A stretch of DNA of 64,000 nucleotides from Streptomyces tanashiensis (lineage in GTDB: Bacteria; Actinomycetota; Actinomycetes; Streptomycetales; Streptomycetaceae): contig NZ_BMRZ01000001.1 of NCBI RefSeq assembly GCF_014648895.1, positions 124,001 to 188,000 of the forward strand. The letters are read 5' to 3'. Positions 1 to 9,011 of this stretch are shown here, piece after piece. Position numbers and translations under genes: made by a program. The notes under the pieces are model-generated. The model worked only from the letters and a program-made list of their open reading frames with translations. It ran no database searches and had not been told where the DNA came from. Every line of letters begins with the position of its first letter. Within the stretch, counting starts at the first letter, position 1.

Positions 1-561
1 GTGCGTGAGGTGCGTCTTCACCGTCGCCTCGCTGATGAACAGCTCCGCCGCGATCGCCCGGTTCGCCGTGCCCTTCGCGACGAGGGCGAGGATCTCGCTC
101 TCCCGGGCGGAGAGCGTGCTGTCGGCGGCGGCCGGCGCGCGGACGGCGGTGACCAGCCGGGAGGCGACGGCCGGGGAGAGGACCGTACGGCCCTCGGCGG
201 CGGCCCGCACGGCCGCGAACAGCTCCTCGCGGGGCGCGTCCTTCAGGAGGTACCCGGTGGCGCCGGCCTCGATCGCCGGGAGGGTGTCGGTGTCCGTGTC
301 GTACGTGGTGAGGACGAGGACCCGGGAGCGGGCGCCGCGCCGGGTGAGCGCGGCGATCGCGTCCACCCCGCCGCCACCGGGCATGCGCAGGTCCATGAGG
401 ACGACGTCGGGGTCGAGTTCCAGGGCGAGTTCGACGCCCCGGACACCGTCGGGGGCCTCGCCGAGGACGCGGAAGCCGGAGCCCTCGGCGGCGAACATGC
501 CGCGCAGGCCGTCCCGTACGACCGGGTGGTCGTCGACGATCAGGAGCGTGATGTCAGTCAT
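1..561 (-). CDS. NarL/FixJ-family response regulator (3' end cut by the window edge)
   Basis: The first 187 codons of a two-component response regulator are visible; the end of the HTH lies outside the window. The receiver domain has the acidic pair in LLIVDDHP, the phospho-acceptor Asp57 in LMDLRMPG, the conserved Thr in VLTTYD and Lys in YLLKD. It is followed by a LuxR-type helix-turn-helix beginning at TLSARESEIL and reading ISEATVKTHL. The ATG overlaps the stop of the upstream histidine kinase gene (ATGA), so the two are translationally coupled. The context of ABC exporter plus kinase plus regulator suggests control of a drug or envelope-stress exporter. That role is inferred from position only. 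Confidence 0.93.
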   Translation of the reverse strand, partial: MTDITLLIVDDHPVVRDGLRGMFAAEGSGFRVLGEAPDGVRGVELALELDPDVVLMDLRMPGGGGVDAIAALTRRGARSRVLVLTTYDTDTDTLPAIEAGATGYLLKDAPREELFAAVRAAAEGRTVLSPAVASRLVTAVRAPAAADSTLSARESEILALVAKGTANRAIAAELFISEATVKTHLTH

Positions 562-1856
562 GGCGTTCCCAACGGTACGCGAGCGGAGATCGCCGTGCCC
601 TCGCCCGGCGCGGTCTCCACGGCGACCGTGCCGGCGAGGCGCTCGGCGCGGGCCCGCATGCCGTCGAGCCCGAACCCGCCGCCGTCGGCGGGCCGTTCGG
701 GCCGGGCGAGCGGGTCGAAGCCGCGGCCGTCGTCCCGTACGTCGAGGGTGATCTCGTCGCCCATGTAGGAGAGGGTGACACCGGCCCGGGCGGCCCCGGA
801 GTGGCGCGCGGCGTTGGACAGGGCCTCCTGGGCGATCCGCAGCAGGGTGGCGGCGACCTCGTCGTGCAGCGGCGCCTCGGTGCCGGTCACGGTGAACCGG
901 GTGTCGACGCCGGTGCGTTCGGCCCAGTCGGCGACCGTCTTGCGGAGGGCCTCCGGGAGGGCGTCGTGCTCCAGGGCGACCGGGCCGAGGTTCCGTACGG
1001 AGCGGCGGGCCTCGCCGAGGCTGTGCCGGGCGAGGTCGGCGGCCCGCCGGAGGTGCGCCTCGGCGTCCTCCCGGCCGGGGGCGGCGTTCGCGGCCTGGAG
1101 CTGGGTGACGATCCCGGTGAGGCCCTGGGCGATGGTGTCGTGGATCTCGGCGGCGAGCCGCCGCCGCTCGTCGGCGACGCCGGCCTCCCGGGCCTGGAGG
1201 AGGAGCTGGGCCTGGAGGGCCGAGTTCTCGGCGAGGGCCTGTTCCAGGCGGCTGTTGGCGCGGCCGAGTTCGGCGATGGTGGCGGCCCGCTCGGCGGCCT
1301 TCTCGGCGTCCTTCGTGGCGAGGTGGGAGAAGCCGAGGGACAGCGCGGCGTTGAGGGCCAGCAGCCCGCCGAAGGCCAGCCACTGCACGAGCGAGGCGGG
1401 CGGCAGGCCGCCGGACTGGGAGCCGGCCATGATGACGGCGGTGACGAGGAGCCCGGCGCGGGCGAGCCGGCGGGGCAGCAGGTGGGTGGCGTCGAAGTAG
1501 CCGATGCAGGCGTAGATCGAGAAGAAGGGGCTGAGCCAGGTCAGCGCGAAGGCGAGGGCGGTCCGGAGGACGAAGTGGACGGTCGAGGCGGGCCCCGGCG
1601 CACCCGGCACGAGCACGGGTCCGCACCCGGGCGGCTCGGGCTCCCACCCGGTGGCCGCGGCCACCCTGCGGCAGCGGTGGTCCCAGAGCACGTGGAGGAG
1701 GAGCACCGCCGCCACCAGGGCGGCGGCCTCCCCCTTCTCCTCGCGGTCCATGAACTCGTCCGCCGACGCCGCGGCGATCGCGACGGCGATGCCGAGCAGT
1801 CCGTACGGCCCCCAGCGGAAGAACTGCCGCCAGCGGTCCTCGACGGTGGTGGGCAC
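558..1856 (-). CDS. Membrane sensor histidine kinase, HisKA_3/NarX-DesK type
   Basis: This 432-residue kinase partners the response regulator it overlaps by 4 bp. The N-terminal half holds about five hydrophobic segments and a cytoplasmic loop. A coiled linker (AELGRANSRLEQALAENSALQ) leads to the dimerisation helix with the phospho-acceptor His in RRRLAAEIHDTIAQGL. The HATPase domain follows, with N-box LLRIAQEALSNAARHS and G-boxes DDGRGFDP and GGGFGLDGM. I chose the GTG at 1856 because GGGGGACGGG lies just upstream and because longer forms would run into the permease gene. It is the third gene of a minus-strand ABC-transporter/two-component operon. The signal sensed is not evident. Confidence 0.92.
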   Translation of the reverse strand: MPTTVEDRWRQFFRWGPYGLLGIAVAIAAASADEFMDREEKGEAAALVAAVLLLHVLWDHRCRRVAAATGWEPEPPGCGPVLVPGAPGPASTVHFVLRTALAFALTWLSPFFSIYACIGYFDATHLLPRRLARAGLLVTAVIMAGSQSGGLPPASLVQWLAFGGLLALNAALSLGFSHLATKDAEKAAERAATIAELGRANSRLEQALAENSALQAQLLLQAREAGVADERRRLAAEIHDTIAQGLTGIVTQLQAANAAPGREDAEAHLRRAADLARHSLGEARRSVRNLGPVALEHDALPEALRKTVADWAERTGVDTRFTVTGTEAPLHDEVAATLLRIAQEALSNAARHSGAARAGVTLSYMGDEITLDVRDDGRGFDPLARPERPADGGGFGLDGMRARAERLAGTVAVETAPGEGTAISARVPLGTP

Positions 1857-1873
1857 CCCGTCCCCCTCTTCCC

Positions 1874-2619
1874 TCACTCCCAGCGGAACCAGCGCACCGA
1901 GGCGCCGGTCAGCAGGGCCGTCCACAGGGCCGGCACTCCGAGGGCGGCCCAGCCGGGCCAGCCGCCCGAGGCGGCCGCGTCGAGTGCCTCGGAGGCGGCG
2001 CCGAACGGGGTGAACCCGACGATCCGCTGCAGGGTATCCGGCATGGCCTGGACCGGCACCCAGACCCCGGCCGTGAACATGGCGGGGAAGAAGACGACGG
2101 AGCCGATGGCCGTGGAGACCTTCTGGGTCCGGGAGACGGCGCACACGGCCGAGCCGAGGGCCAGGGCGCCCGCGACGGCGAGCAGCAGGGCGAGCAGGTA
2201 TCCCGCGAGGTTCTCCGGCAGGGCGACGCCGAAGGCGATCCGTCCCACCGTGATCGCGAGCACCGAGGAGACGAGCGCGGCCGTGCCGTGCAGCACGAGC
2301 TGGGCGGTGAGCACCGCCCCGGGCCGGACGGGGGTGGTGGACATCCGGCGGAGGATGCCGCGTTCGCGGTAGGCGGCGAGGACCGGGGGCATGGCCTGGA
2401 GCCCGGCCATGATGAGGGCGAACAGCACGGAGACGGGGACGTAGACGTCGATGACGCGGCGCCCCCCGAGGTCCTCGGAGGCCTCCCGGAAGGAGGGGAT
2501 CAGACCGAGGATCACGAGCAGCACCGTGGGCGAGAGCATCACCCAGAACAGGGCGGCGGGTTCGCGGCCGAAGAGACGGAACTCGGTGCGCAGGACGGTC
2601 GCGGCGGGGCCGGCGGTGC

Positions 2620-2623
<4 letters not shown>
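1874..2623 (-). CDS. ABC-2 type transporter permease (DrrB-like)
   Basis: This 249-residue inner-membrane permease has the six-helix layout of the ABC-2 family. A short cytoplasmic N-terminus with FRLFGREPAALFW precedes the first helix (LSPTVLLVILGLIP). The amphipathic region YRERGILRRMSTTPVRPGAVL is typical of drug and antibiotic exporters of the DrrB group. The ATG overlaps the stop of the ATPase gene (ATGA), so the two subunits are probably made in equal amounts. The histidine kinase gene starts 17 bp downstream. The substrate is unknown; daunorubicin-type drugs, lipids or peptides would all fit the family. Confidence 0.9.
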
Positions 2624-3522
<899 letters not shown>

Positions 3523-3575
3523 GTCCCCAGACTGCCGAGCGGGCCGGATCCGGAACATCGGCCATCGCGCTCGAA

Positions 3576-3603
3576 CCGGCATCAGCCGATCGGTCGATGC
3601 CGG
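3576..3603. promoter_or_regulatory. 28-bp near-perfect palindrome in a divergent promoter region
   Basis: The arms CCGGCATC (3576-3583) and GATGCCGG (3596-3603) flank the core CCGATCGG (3586-3593), all with one common centre. Only the two bases between arm and core on each side are not Watson-Crick paired. It lies 54 bp upstream of the DrrA-like gene and 57 bp upstream of the divergent exporter gene. It is a plausible operator for both operons. The binding protein is unknown; the LuxR-type regulator encoded at the end of the minus-strand operon is the nearest candidate. Confidence 0.5.
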
Positions 3604-3645
3604 AGTACGACCGAAAACCGGATGAGCCGCGACAGTGGTGAACCG

Positions 3646-3651
3646 TATGGT
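3646..3651 (+). promoter_or_regulatory. Candidate -10 box for the heterodimeric exporter operon
   Basis: TATGGT lies 8 nt upstream of the ATG at 3660, with no Shine-Dalgarno sequence between. That spacing would give a leaderless or nearly leaderless transcript. No good -35 element is visible at 17-18 bp. Confidence 0.35.
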
Positions 3652-3659
3652 CGGACCTG

Positions 3660-5438
3660 ATGCCCGAGAAACCGATCCCCCCGCACCCCGACCGCTCGAC
3701 GGTCCGCGTCCTGCTCCGTCTCTGGCCGTACGTGCGGCCCGTGCGGAACCGGCTGTTCACGGCCGCGATCGTCGCGATCGTCGCCTCCTGTCTGTCGCTC
3801 GTCATCCCCCTCGTCCTGAAGTGGCTGGTGGACGGGCCCGTCGCGGACCGGGACCCCGGGGGCGTCTGGCTCGGGGCCCTGTACCTGCTGCTCCTGGGCA
3901 TCACCGAGGCTGTCCTGTTCGGCTTCCGCCGCTGGCTGGTGGCGCGCCCGCTGTCCTCCGTGGAGGCCCGGATGCGCGCCGACCTGTACGGCAGGCTGCA
4001 GCGCCTGCCGATCGCCTTCCACGACCGCTGGGCGTCCGGACAGCTGCTCTCGCGCGGGACGACGGACCTGATGCTGGTCCGGATGTTCCTGGCCTTCCCG
4101 CTGACCTTCCTCCTGGTCAACGGCGTGACGATCCTCGCCGGTTACGTCCTCCTCCTGGCCCAGGACTGGTCCCTCGGCCTGGTGCTGCTCACGCCCGTCA
4201 TCCCGCTCGTGATCGTCTCCAACCTCTTCGAGCGCCGGTACGGAGCGGTGGCGCGCAGGGCCCAGGACCAGGTCGGCGACCTGACGACGGTCGTCGAGGA
4301 GAGCGTCCTCGGCATCCGGATCGTGAAGGGCTTCGGCCGGCACCGCAGCCAGGCACGGGCCTTCCGCGCACTCTCCGGAGAACTCCGCGGCACGGAACTG
4401 GCCAAGGCCCGGCTGCTCGCCATGATCTGGGCGGTCATCACCGCCGTACCGGAACTGGCCATCGGTGCGGCCCTCGTGCTCGGCACGGTGCAGGTCGCCG
4501 ACGGGAACCTGTCGGCGGGCACGCTCGTCGCGTTCCTCTCGACGGCCCTGGCCCTGCGCTGGCCGGTGGAGTCGATCGGTTTCCTGCTCGCGATGAGCCA
4601 GGAGGCGGCGACCGCGACGGAGCGGTACTTCGAGGTGATGGACGCGGCGGAGGAGCCGGACACCGCCGGGGTCACCACCGCCGCCGGCACCCCGGACGGG
4701 GTGCGCTTCGAAGGCGTCACGTTCCGCTACCCCGACGCCCCCGAGGAGACACCCCCGGTCCTGGACGGCATCGACCTCCACATCCGCCCGGGCGAGACGC
4801 TGGCCCTGGTCGGCGGCACGGGCTCCGGCAAGACGACCCTCACCGCCCTCGTACCGCGCCTGCACGAGGCGACGGCCGGCCGGATCCTCCTCGACGGCGA
4901 GGACATCGCCCTCATGGAACGGCAGAAGCTCCGCGCCCTCGTCTCGATGGCCTTCGAGGAGCCGACGCTGTTCTCGGCGAGCGTCGGCGAGAACGTCCTG
5001 ATGGGCGCGGAAGGGGCCGGTGACCCCGAGCTGCGGCGCGCCCTGGACATCGCGCAGGCGGACGGCTTCGTCGACCGGCTCCCGGACGGCACGGCCACCC
5101 AGGTCGGCGAGCAGGGCCTCAGCCTGTCGGGCGGCCAGCGGCAGCGGCTCGCCCTGGCCCGCGCGGTGGTCGGCAGGCCCCGGTTCCTGGTCCTGGACGA
5201 CCCCCTCTCGGCGCTCGACGTCCACACGGAGGCCCGCGTCGAGGCGGCCCTGCGGGAGGTCCTCAGGGAGACGACGGCCCTGGTCGTGGCGCACCGCCCG
5301 TCGACGGTGATGCTCGCCGACCGGGTCGCACTGCTCTCACGGGGCCGGATCGCCGCCGTGGGCACCCATCAGGAGTTGCTGCGGAGCAGCGCCGAGTACG
5401 CCTGGCTGATGTCCGGCGAAGGGAACGACAACCGATGA
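3660..5438 (+). CDS. ABC exporter half-transporter, degenerate-site subunit
   Basis: This 592-residue type IV ABC exporter has a six-helix transmembrane domain (about residues 1-320) and a C-terminal nucleotide-binding domain. Walker A is GGTGSGKTT and the signature is the canonical LSGGQRQRL. Walker B reads LVLDDPLSALD, with Asp where the catalytic Glu is expected; the H-loop is VVAHRP. It overlaps the next exporter gene by 4 bp (ATGA). Together they look like a heterodimer with one degenerate and one consensus ATP site, as in the TM287/288 and BmrCD families. Substrates of such pairs are usually drugs or lipids; here the substrate is unknown. Confidence 0.92.
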   Translation: MPEKPIPPHPDRSTVRVLLRLWPYVRPVRNRLFTAAIVAIVASCLSLVIPLVLKWLVDGPVADRDPGGVWLGALYLLLLGITEAVLFGFRRWLVARPLSSVEARMRADLYGRLQRLPIAFHDRWASGQLLSRGTTDLMLVRMFLAFPLTFLLVNGVTILAGYVLLLAQDWSLGLVLLTPVIPLVIVSNLFERRYGAVARRAQDQVGDLTTVVEESVLGIRIVKGFGRHRSQARAFRALSGELRGTELAKARLLAMIWAVITAVPELAIGAALVLGTVQVADGNLSAGTLVAFLSTALALRWPVESIGFLLAMSQEAATATERYFEVMDAAEEPDTAGVTTAAGTPDGVRFEGVTFRYPDAPEETPPVLDGIDLHIRPGETLALVGGTGSGKTTLTALVPRLHEATAGRILLDGEDIALMERQKLRALVSMAFEEPTLFSASVGENVLMGAEGAGDPELRRALDIAQADGFVDRLPDGTATQVGEQGLSLSGGQRQRLALARAVVGRPRFLVLDDPLSALDVHTEARVEAALREVLRETTALVVAHRPSTVMLADRVALLSRGRIAAVGTHQELLRSSAEYAWLMSGEGNDNR

Positions 5439-7258
5439 CGGACACACCCGCGGAACCGACCCACGAGTCCCCGGCGGACCCCTTCGACCGCGACGACCTC
5501 CCGGCACCCAGGGGAGCGACGGGAGGCCTGCTCCGGGACCTCCTGTCCACCCACCGCACGCGCGTGGTGATCGCGGCCCTGATCCTCCTCGTCAAGGAGG
5601 CCGCGGTCCAGGCGGGCCCCCTGCTCGTCGCGTACGCCATCGACCGGGGCGTCCCGGCCTTCCGTGCGGGCGATCACGGCCCGGTGATCGCGGTGGCGAT
5701 CGGCTACCTCCTCTGCGCCACCCTCTCGGGCGTCCTCCAGTACGCCTTCGTCCGCGGCGCGGCCCGCATCAACCAGGACGTGCTGCTCGACCTGCGCGGC
5801 CGGATCTTCCGCCACGCGCAGCTGCTGAGCGTCGACTTCCACGAGCGGTACACCTCGGGCCGTCTGATCTCCCGCTCGACCACGGACGTCGAATCACTGC
5901 GCGAACTGCTCTCGGAAGGCCTCCAGGAGCTGATCGGCGTCGTCCTCTCCTTCGCGTCGATCTCCCTGGTCCTCCTCTGGCTGGACTGGGGCATCGGAGC
6001 GGTGGCGGTGGCCTCCTTCGTGCCGCTCCACCTCCTGATCCGGCTCTACCGGCGGCGCGCGGGCGAGGTCTACTCGGAGCGCTCCACGGCCATCGCGGGC
6101 GTGATCGTGAAGTTCGCGGAGACGATGAACGGCATCCGCCCGGTCCGGGCGTTCCGCCGCGAGCGGGCCAACGACGAGGAATTCGCGGTACTGAACCACC
6201 GCCACGAACGAAGCAACGGCGACGCCCTCCTCGAGATGGCCCGCTATGTGGTCGGCTCCCGCCTCGTGGCGAACACGGCGGTGGCGGGCATGTGCCTGTG
6301 GGGCGCGTACCGCGTCGCGGACGGCACGCTCGAACTGGGCGTCCTGGCGGCGGCGGTGCTCTACATGCGCCGCCTGTACGACCCGATCGACCGCCTCGGC
6401 ATGTTCCTGAACTCGTACGAGTCGGCGGCGGCGTCGCTCGCCAAGATCGCCGGGCTGCTGGCCCAGGAACCGGGAGTCCCGGAGACGACGGCACCCCGGG
6501 AGCTGCCGGCCAGGCAGGGCGGCAGGGAGATCACCTTCGAGAAGGTCGGCTTCGCCTACCGGACGGGCGGCGAGGTGCTCCCCCGCTTCGACCTGACGAT
6601 CCCGGCGGGCCAGACGGTGGCGGTGGTGGGTGCGACGGGCGCGGGCAAGTCCACCCTCGCGAAGCTCCTGGCGCGCTTCTACGACCCGACCGAGGGCCGG
6701 GTGAGGCTCGACGGGGTGGACCTCCGTGACCTGGCGACCCCCGAGCTCCGCCGCGGGGTGGTGATGGTGACGCAGGAGGCGTTCCTCTTCTCCGGCACGG
6801 TCGCGGACAACATCGCGATCGGCCGCCCGGAGGCGACGCGTGCCGAGATCGAGGGGGCGGCGAAGGCGATCGGGGCGCACGACTTCATCACCTCGCTCCC
6901 GGACGGCTACGACACGGACGTCCGCAAACGGGGCGGCCGCATCTCGGCGGGCCAGCGCCAGCTCGTGGCCTTCGCCCGCGCGCTCCTCGCGGACCCGGCG
7001 GTCCTGATCCTGGACGAGGCCACGAGCTCTCTGGACGTACCGGGCGAGCGCGCGGTGCAGCGGGCGATGGACACGGTCCTGGCGGGCCGTACGGCGGTGG
7101 TCATCGCCCACCGCCTGTCCACGGTGGAGGTGGCGGACCGGGTCCTGGTGATGGAGGGGGGCCGGATCGTCGAGGACGGTCACCCGGCGACCCTGGTGAG
7201 GGGCGAGGGCCACTACGCGGGCCTCCACCAGGCCTGGCGCGAAAGCCTGGTGGGCTGA
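5435..7258 (+). CDS. ABC exporter half-transporter, consensus-site subunit
   Basis: This 607-residue half-exporter is translationally coupled to the upstream subunit. A 35-residue charged N-terminus precedes the six-helix domain, then the nucleotide-binding domain. Walker A is GATGAGKSTL. Walker B keeps the catalytic Glu (LILDEATSSLD). The H-loop is VIAHRLST. The signature is ISAGQRQLV instead of LSGGQ. In the heterodimer the altered signature faces the Asp-containing Walker B of the partner. Both deviations therefore fall in the same composite ATP site, while the other site is fully canonical. The gene ends just before a large hairpin terminator. Confidence 0.92.
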   Translation: MTDTPAEPTHESPADPFDRDDLPAPRGATGGLLRDLLSTHRTRVVIAALILLVKEAAVQAGPLLVAYAIDRGVPAFRAGDHGPVIAVAIGYLLCATLSGVLQYAFVRGAARINQDVLLDLRGRIFRHAQLLSVDFHERYTSGRLISRSTTDVESLRELLSEGLQELIGVVLSFASISLVLLWLDWGIGAVAVASFVPLHLLIRLYRRRAGEVYSERSTAIAGVIVKFAETMNGIRPVRAFRRERANDEEFAVLNHRHERSNGDALLEMARYVVGSRLVANTAVAGMCLWGAYRVADGTLELGVLAAAVLYMRRLYDPIDRLGMFLNSYESAAASLAKIAGLLAQEPGVPETTAPRELPARQGGREITFEKVGFAYRTGGEVLPRFDLTIPAGQTVAVVGATGAGKSTLAKLLARFYDPTEGRVRLDGVDLRDLATPELRRGVVMVTQEAFLFSGTVADNIAIGRPEATRAEIEGAAKAIGAHDFITSLPDGYDTDVRKRGGRISAGQRQLVAFARALLADPAVLILDEATSSLDVPGERAVQRAMDTVLAGRTAVVIAHRLSTVEVADRVLVMEGGRIVEDGHPATLVRGEGHYAGLHQAWRESLVG

Positions 7259-7285
7259 GGAGCAGAGGCTCACGAACGGAAGTGG

Positions 7286-7383
7286 GGGATGGGCGGGGGG
7301 TTGTGTTCGAGACGTAGAGCGTGATGTGTGGCGCCCCGGCGCCGTACATCATGCAGTCCCGAACACAACCCCCCGCCCATCCC
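7286..7383. terminator. Very long nested hairpin between convergent genes
   Basis: A perfect 24-bp inverted repeat (7286-7309 with 7360-7383, starting GGGATGGGCGGGGGG) encloses a second stem (7319-7335 with 7338-7354, containing GGCGCC/GGCGCC with three G-U pairs). The whole folds into a stem of more than 40 bp over 98 nt. It sits 27 bp after the ABC exporter stop and 12 bp before the stop of the convergent MFS gene. A bidirectional terminator is the simplest reading, although it is unusually long. Confidence 0.75.
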
Positions 7384-7395
7384 GCACGACCCACG

Positions 7396-8886
7396 TCAGA
7401 CCTGCCGCCCCCGCAACAACACCAGCGACAGGACACCGGCCAGAAGCATCAGCAGGGCGGCCCCCAGAGCCGCACCGGACATGGCCTCCACGAAGGCGCT
7501 CCGGGCGGCGTCGACGACGGCGGGGGCGGAGCCCAGCGCACCCCCCAGGGTCTCCCGGGCGGCGGGCGGCGCCGAGGAGGGCATGGCGGCGGTGTACACG
7601 GCGGCACCGATCGAGCCGAGGACGGCCATCCCCAGCGCCCCGCCCAGCTCCGACCCCGATTCGAGGACGGCGGCGGCGGCACCGGCCCGCTCGGGCGGCG
7701 CGGCGCCGAGGGCGAGTTCGTTGGCGAGGGTCATCGCGGAGACGAGCCCGGCGGCGTAGACGGCGCTGCCCACGAGGACGACCCAGAAGGGCGTGGCGCG
7801 GTCGATCGTGGCCAGCCACCCGAAGCCCGCGGCGGCGACGAGGAAGCCGCCGCCCATGACGTGGGCGCGGTCGACCCGCTGGGCGAGCACCGCGGCGACG
7901 GGCGCGGCGACCATGACGCCGCCGGCGGGGACGAGGCTCCAGAGGGCCGCTTCGAGGGGGCTCTGTCCGAGGACGGACTGGAGGTACTGGGTGAGGAAGA
8001 CGGCGAAGCCGACGGTGGCGACCATGGCGAGCAGGTTGACGAGGAGGGAGCCGCCGTAGGCAGGGGTGCGGACGAGCCGCAGGTCGATCATGGGGTGGTC
8101 GAGCCGCGCCTGACGGCGGACGAAGACGACCCCGAGAAGGAGCCCCACGGCGATGCCCAGGGCGGGCACGGGGGCCCATCCGTCCTTGGCGAGCTCCTTG
8201 ATCCCGTGGATCACGGGCAGCAGCGCGGCGAGCGAGAGCCCGGCGCTGACGAGGTCGAACCGCCCCCGGCCGGCCGCTCCCTTGGACTCGGCGAGCAGCA
8301 GGGGCGCGAGGACGAGGAGCAGGACCATGGCGGGCAGGTTGATGAGGAACACGGATCCCCACCAGAAGTGTTCGAGGAGCGCGCCGCTGACGACGGGCCC
8401 GAGGGAGATGCCGCTCGCCATGACGGTGGTCCAGAGGGTGACGGCCTTGGCGCGCTGGGCCGGGTCCTGGAAGAGGGTGCGGATCAGGGCGAGGGTGGAC
8501 GGCATGAGGCAGGCGCCGGCGACGCCGAGGAGCGCGCGGGCGCCGATGAGGGCGCCGGGGCTGTGGGCGTAGGCGGCGGCGACGGAGGCGGCGCCGAAGA
8601 GGGCGGCGCCGAGGAGGAGGAGTCTGCGGCGCCCGACGCGGTCGCCGAGGGAGCCCATGGTGACGAGGAGTCCGGCGAGCACGAAGCCGTACATGTCGAG
8701 GATCCACAGCTGCTGGGTCGCGCCGGGGCGGAGGTCGGCGGCGATGGAGGGGATCGCGAAGTAGAGGACGGAGACGTCCATGGAGACGAGGAGGAGGGGG
8801 AGCATGAGGACGCCGAGGGCGGTCCATTCGCGCCGGCCGGCGCGGGCGGGTCCTGCGGCTGTCGACGGGCCTGCGGTGAGTGTCAT
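7396..8886 (-). CDS. DHA2-family MFS drug exporter (EmrB/QacA type)
   Basis: This 496-residue proton-coupled exporter has the 14-helix pattern of the DHA2 group. After the N-terminus, the first helix reads LGVLMLPLLLVSMDVSVLYFAIPSI in pieces. The inter-helix motif GSLGDRVGRRRLLLLG and the antiporter region ARALLGVAGACLMPSTLALI are both present. I chose the ATG at 8886 (MTLTAGPST). The longer form to 8994 would run through the operator region into the promoter of the divergent regulator. A divergent GntR-TetR chimeric regulator gene starts 125 bp away and very likely controls it. The substrate is probably a lipophilic or cationic drug; this is inference from the family. Confidence 0.92.
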   Translation of the reverse strand: MTLTAGPSTAAGPARAGRREWTALGVLMLPLLLVSMDVSVLYFAIPSIAADLRPGATQQLWILDMYGFVLAGLLVTMGSLGDRVGRRRLLLLGAALFGAASVAAAYAHSPGALIGARALLGVAGACLMPSTLALIRTLFQDPAQRAKAVTLWTTVMASGISLGPVVSGALLEHFWWGSVFLINLPAMVLLLVLAPLLLAESKGAAGRGRFDLVSAGLSLAALLPVIHGIKELAKDGWAPVPALGIAVGLLLGVVFVRRQARLDHPMIDLRLVRTPAYGGSLLVNLLAMVATVGFAVFLTQYLQSVLGQSPLEAALWSLVPAGGVMVAAPVAAVLAQRVDRAHVMGGGFLVAAAGFGWLATIDRATPFWVVLVGSAVYAAGLVSAMTLANELALGAAPPERAGAAAAVLESGSELGGALGMAVLGSIGAAVYTAAMPSSAPPAARETLGGALGSAPAVVDAARSAFVEAMSGAALGAALLMLLAGVLSLVLLRGRQV

Positions 8887-8907
8887 GCGGGCAGCGAAGC
8901 AACACGG

Positions 8908-8997
8908 GGCGTACAGCGCCACGAACGCCCTAGTGCACCCCCCAACACCCCTATGAAACCCCAGATCACACGGCTGTACGCCGCACAGGTGCACTAG
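8908..8997. promoter_or_regulatory. Mirror-image operator pair in the MFS/regulator intergenic region
   Basis: Two inverted-repeat sets span the divergent promoters. GGCGTACAGC (8908-8917) pairs with GCTGTACGCC (8973-8982), and CTAGTGCAC (8930-8938) pairs with GTGCACTAG (8989-8997). Each side therefore carries the same two elements in opposite orientation. The right copy extends into the imperfect palindrome GTGCACTAGTACAC (8989-9002), which overlaps a candidate -10 box TACACT (8998-9003) lying 8 nt before the GTG start. These are plausible autoregulatory sites of the GntR-TetR protein. Confidence 0.6.
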
Positions 8998-9011
8998 TAC
9001 ACTCGCCCCCC

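Noticed and set aside
8887..8994. Longer N-terminus for the DHA2 exporter
   Set aside because: It would extend through the operator repeats into the promoter of the divergent regulator, and its residues (Cys/His-rich) do not resemble an exporter start.
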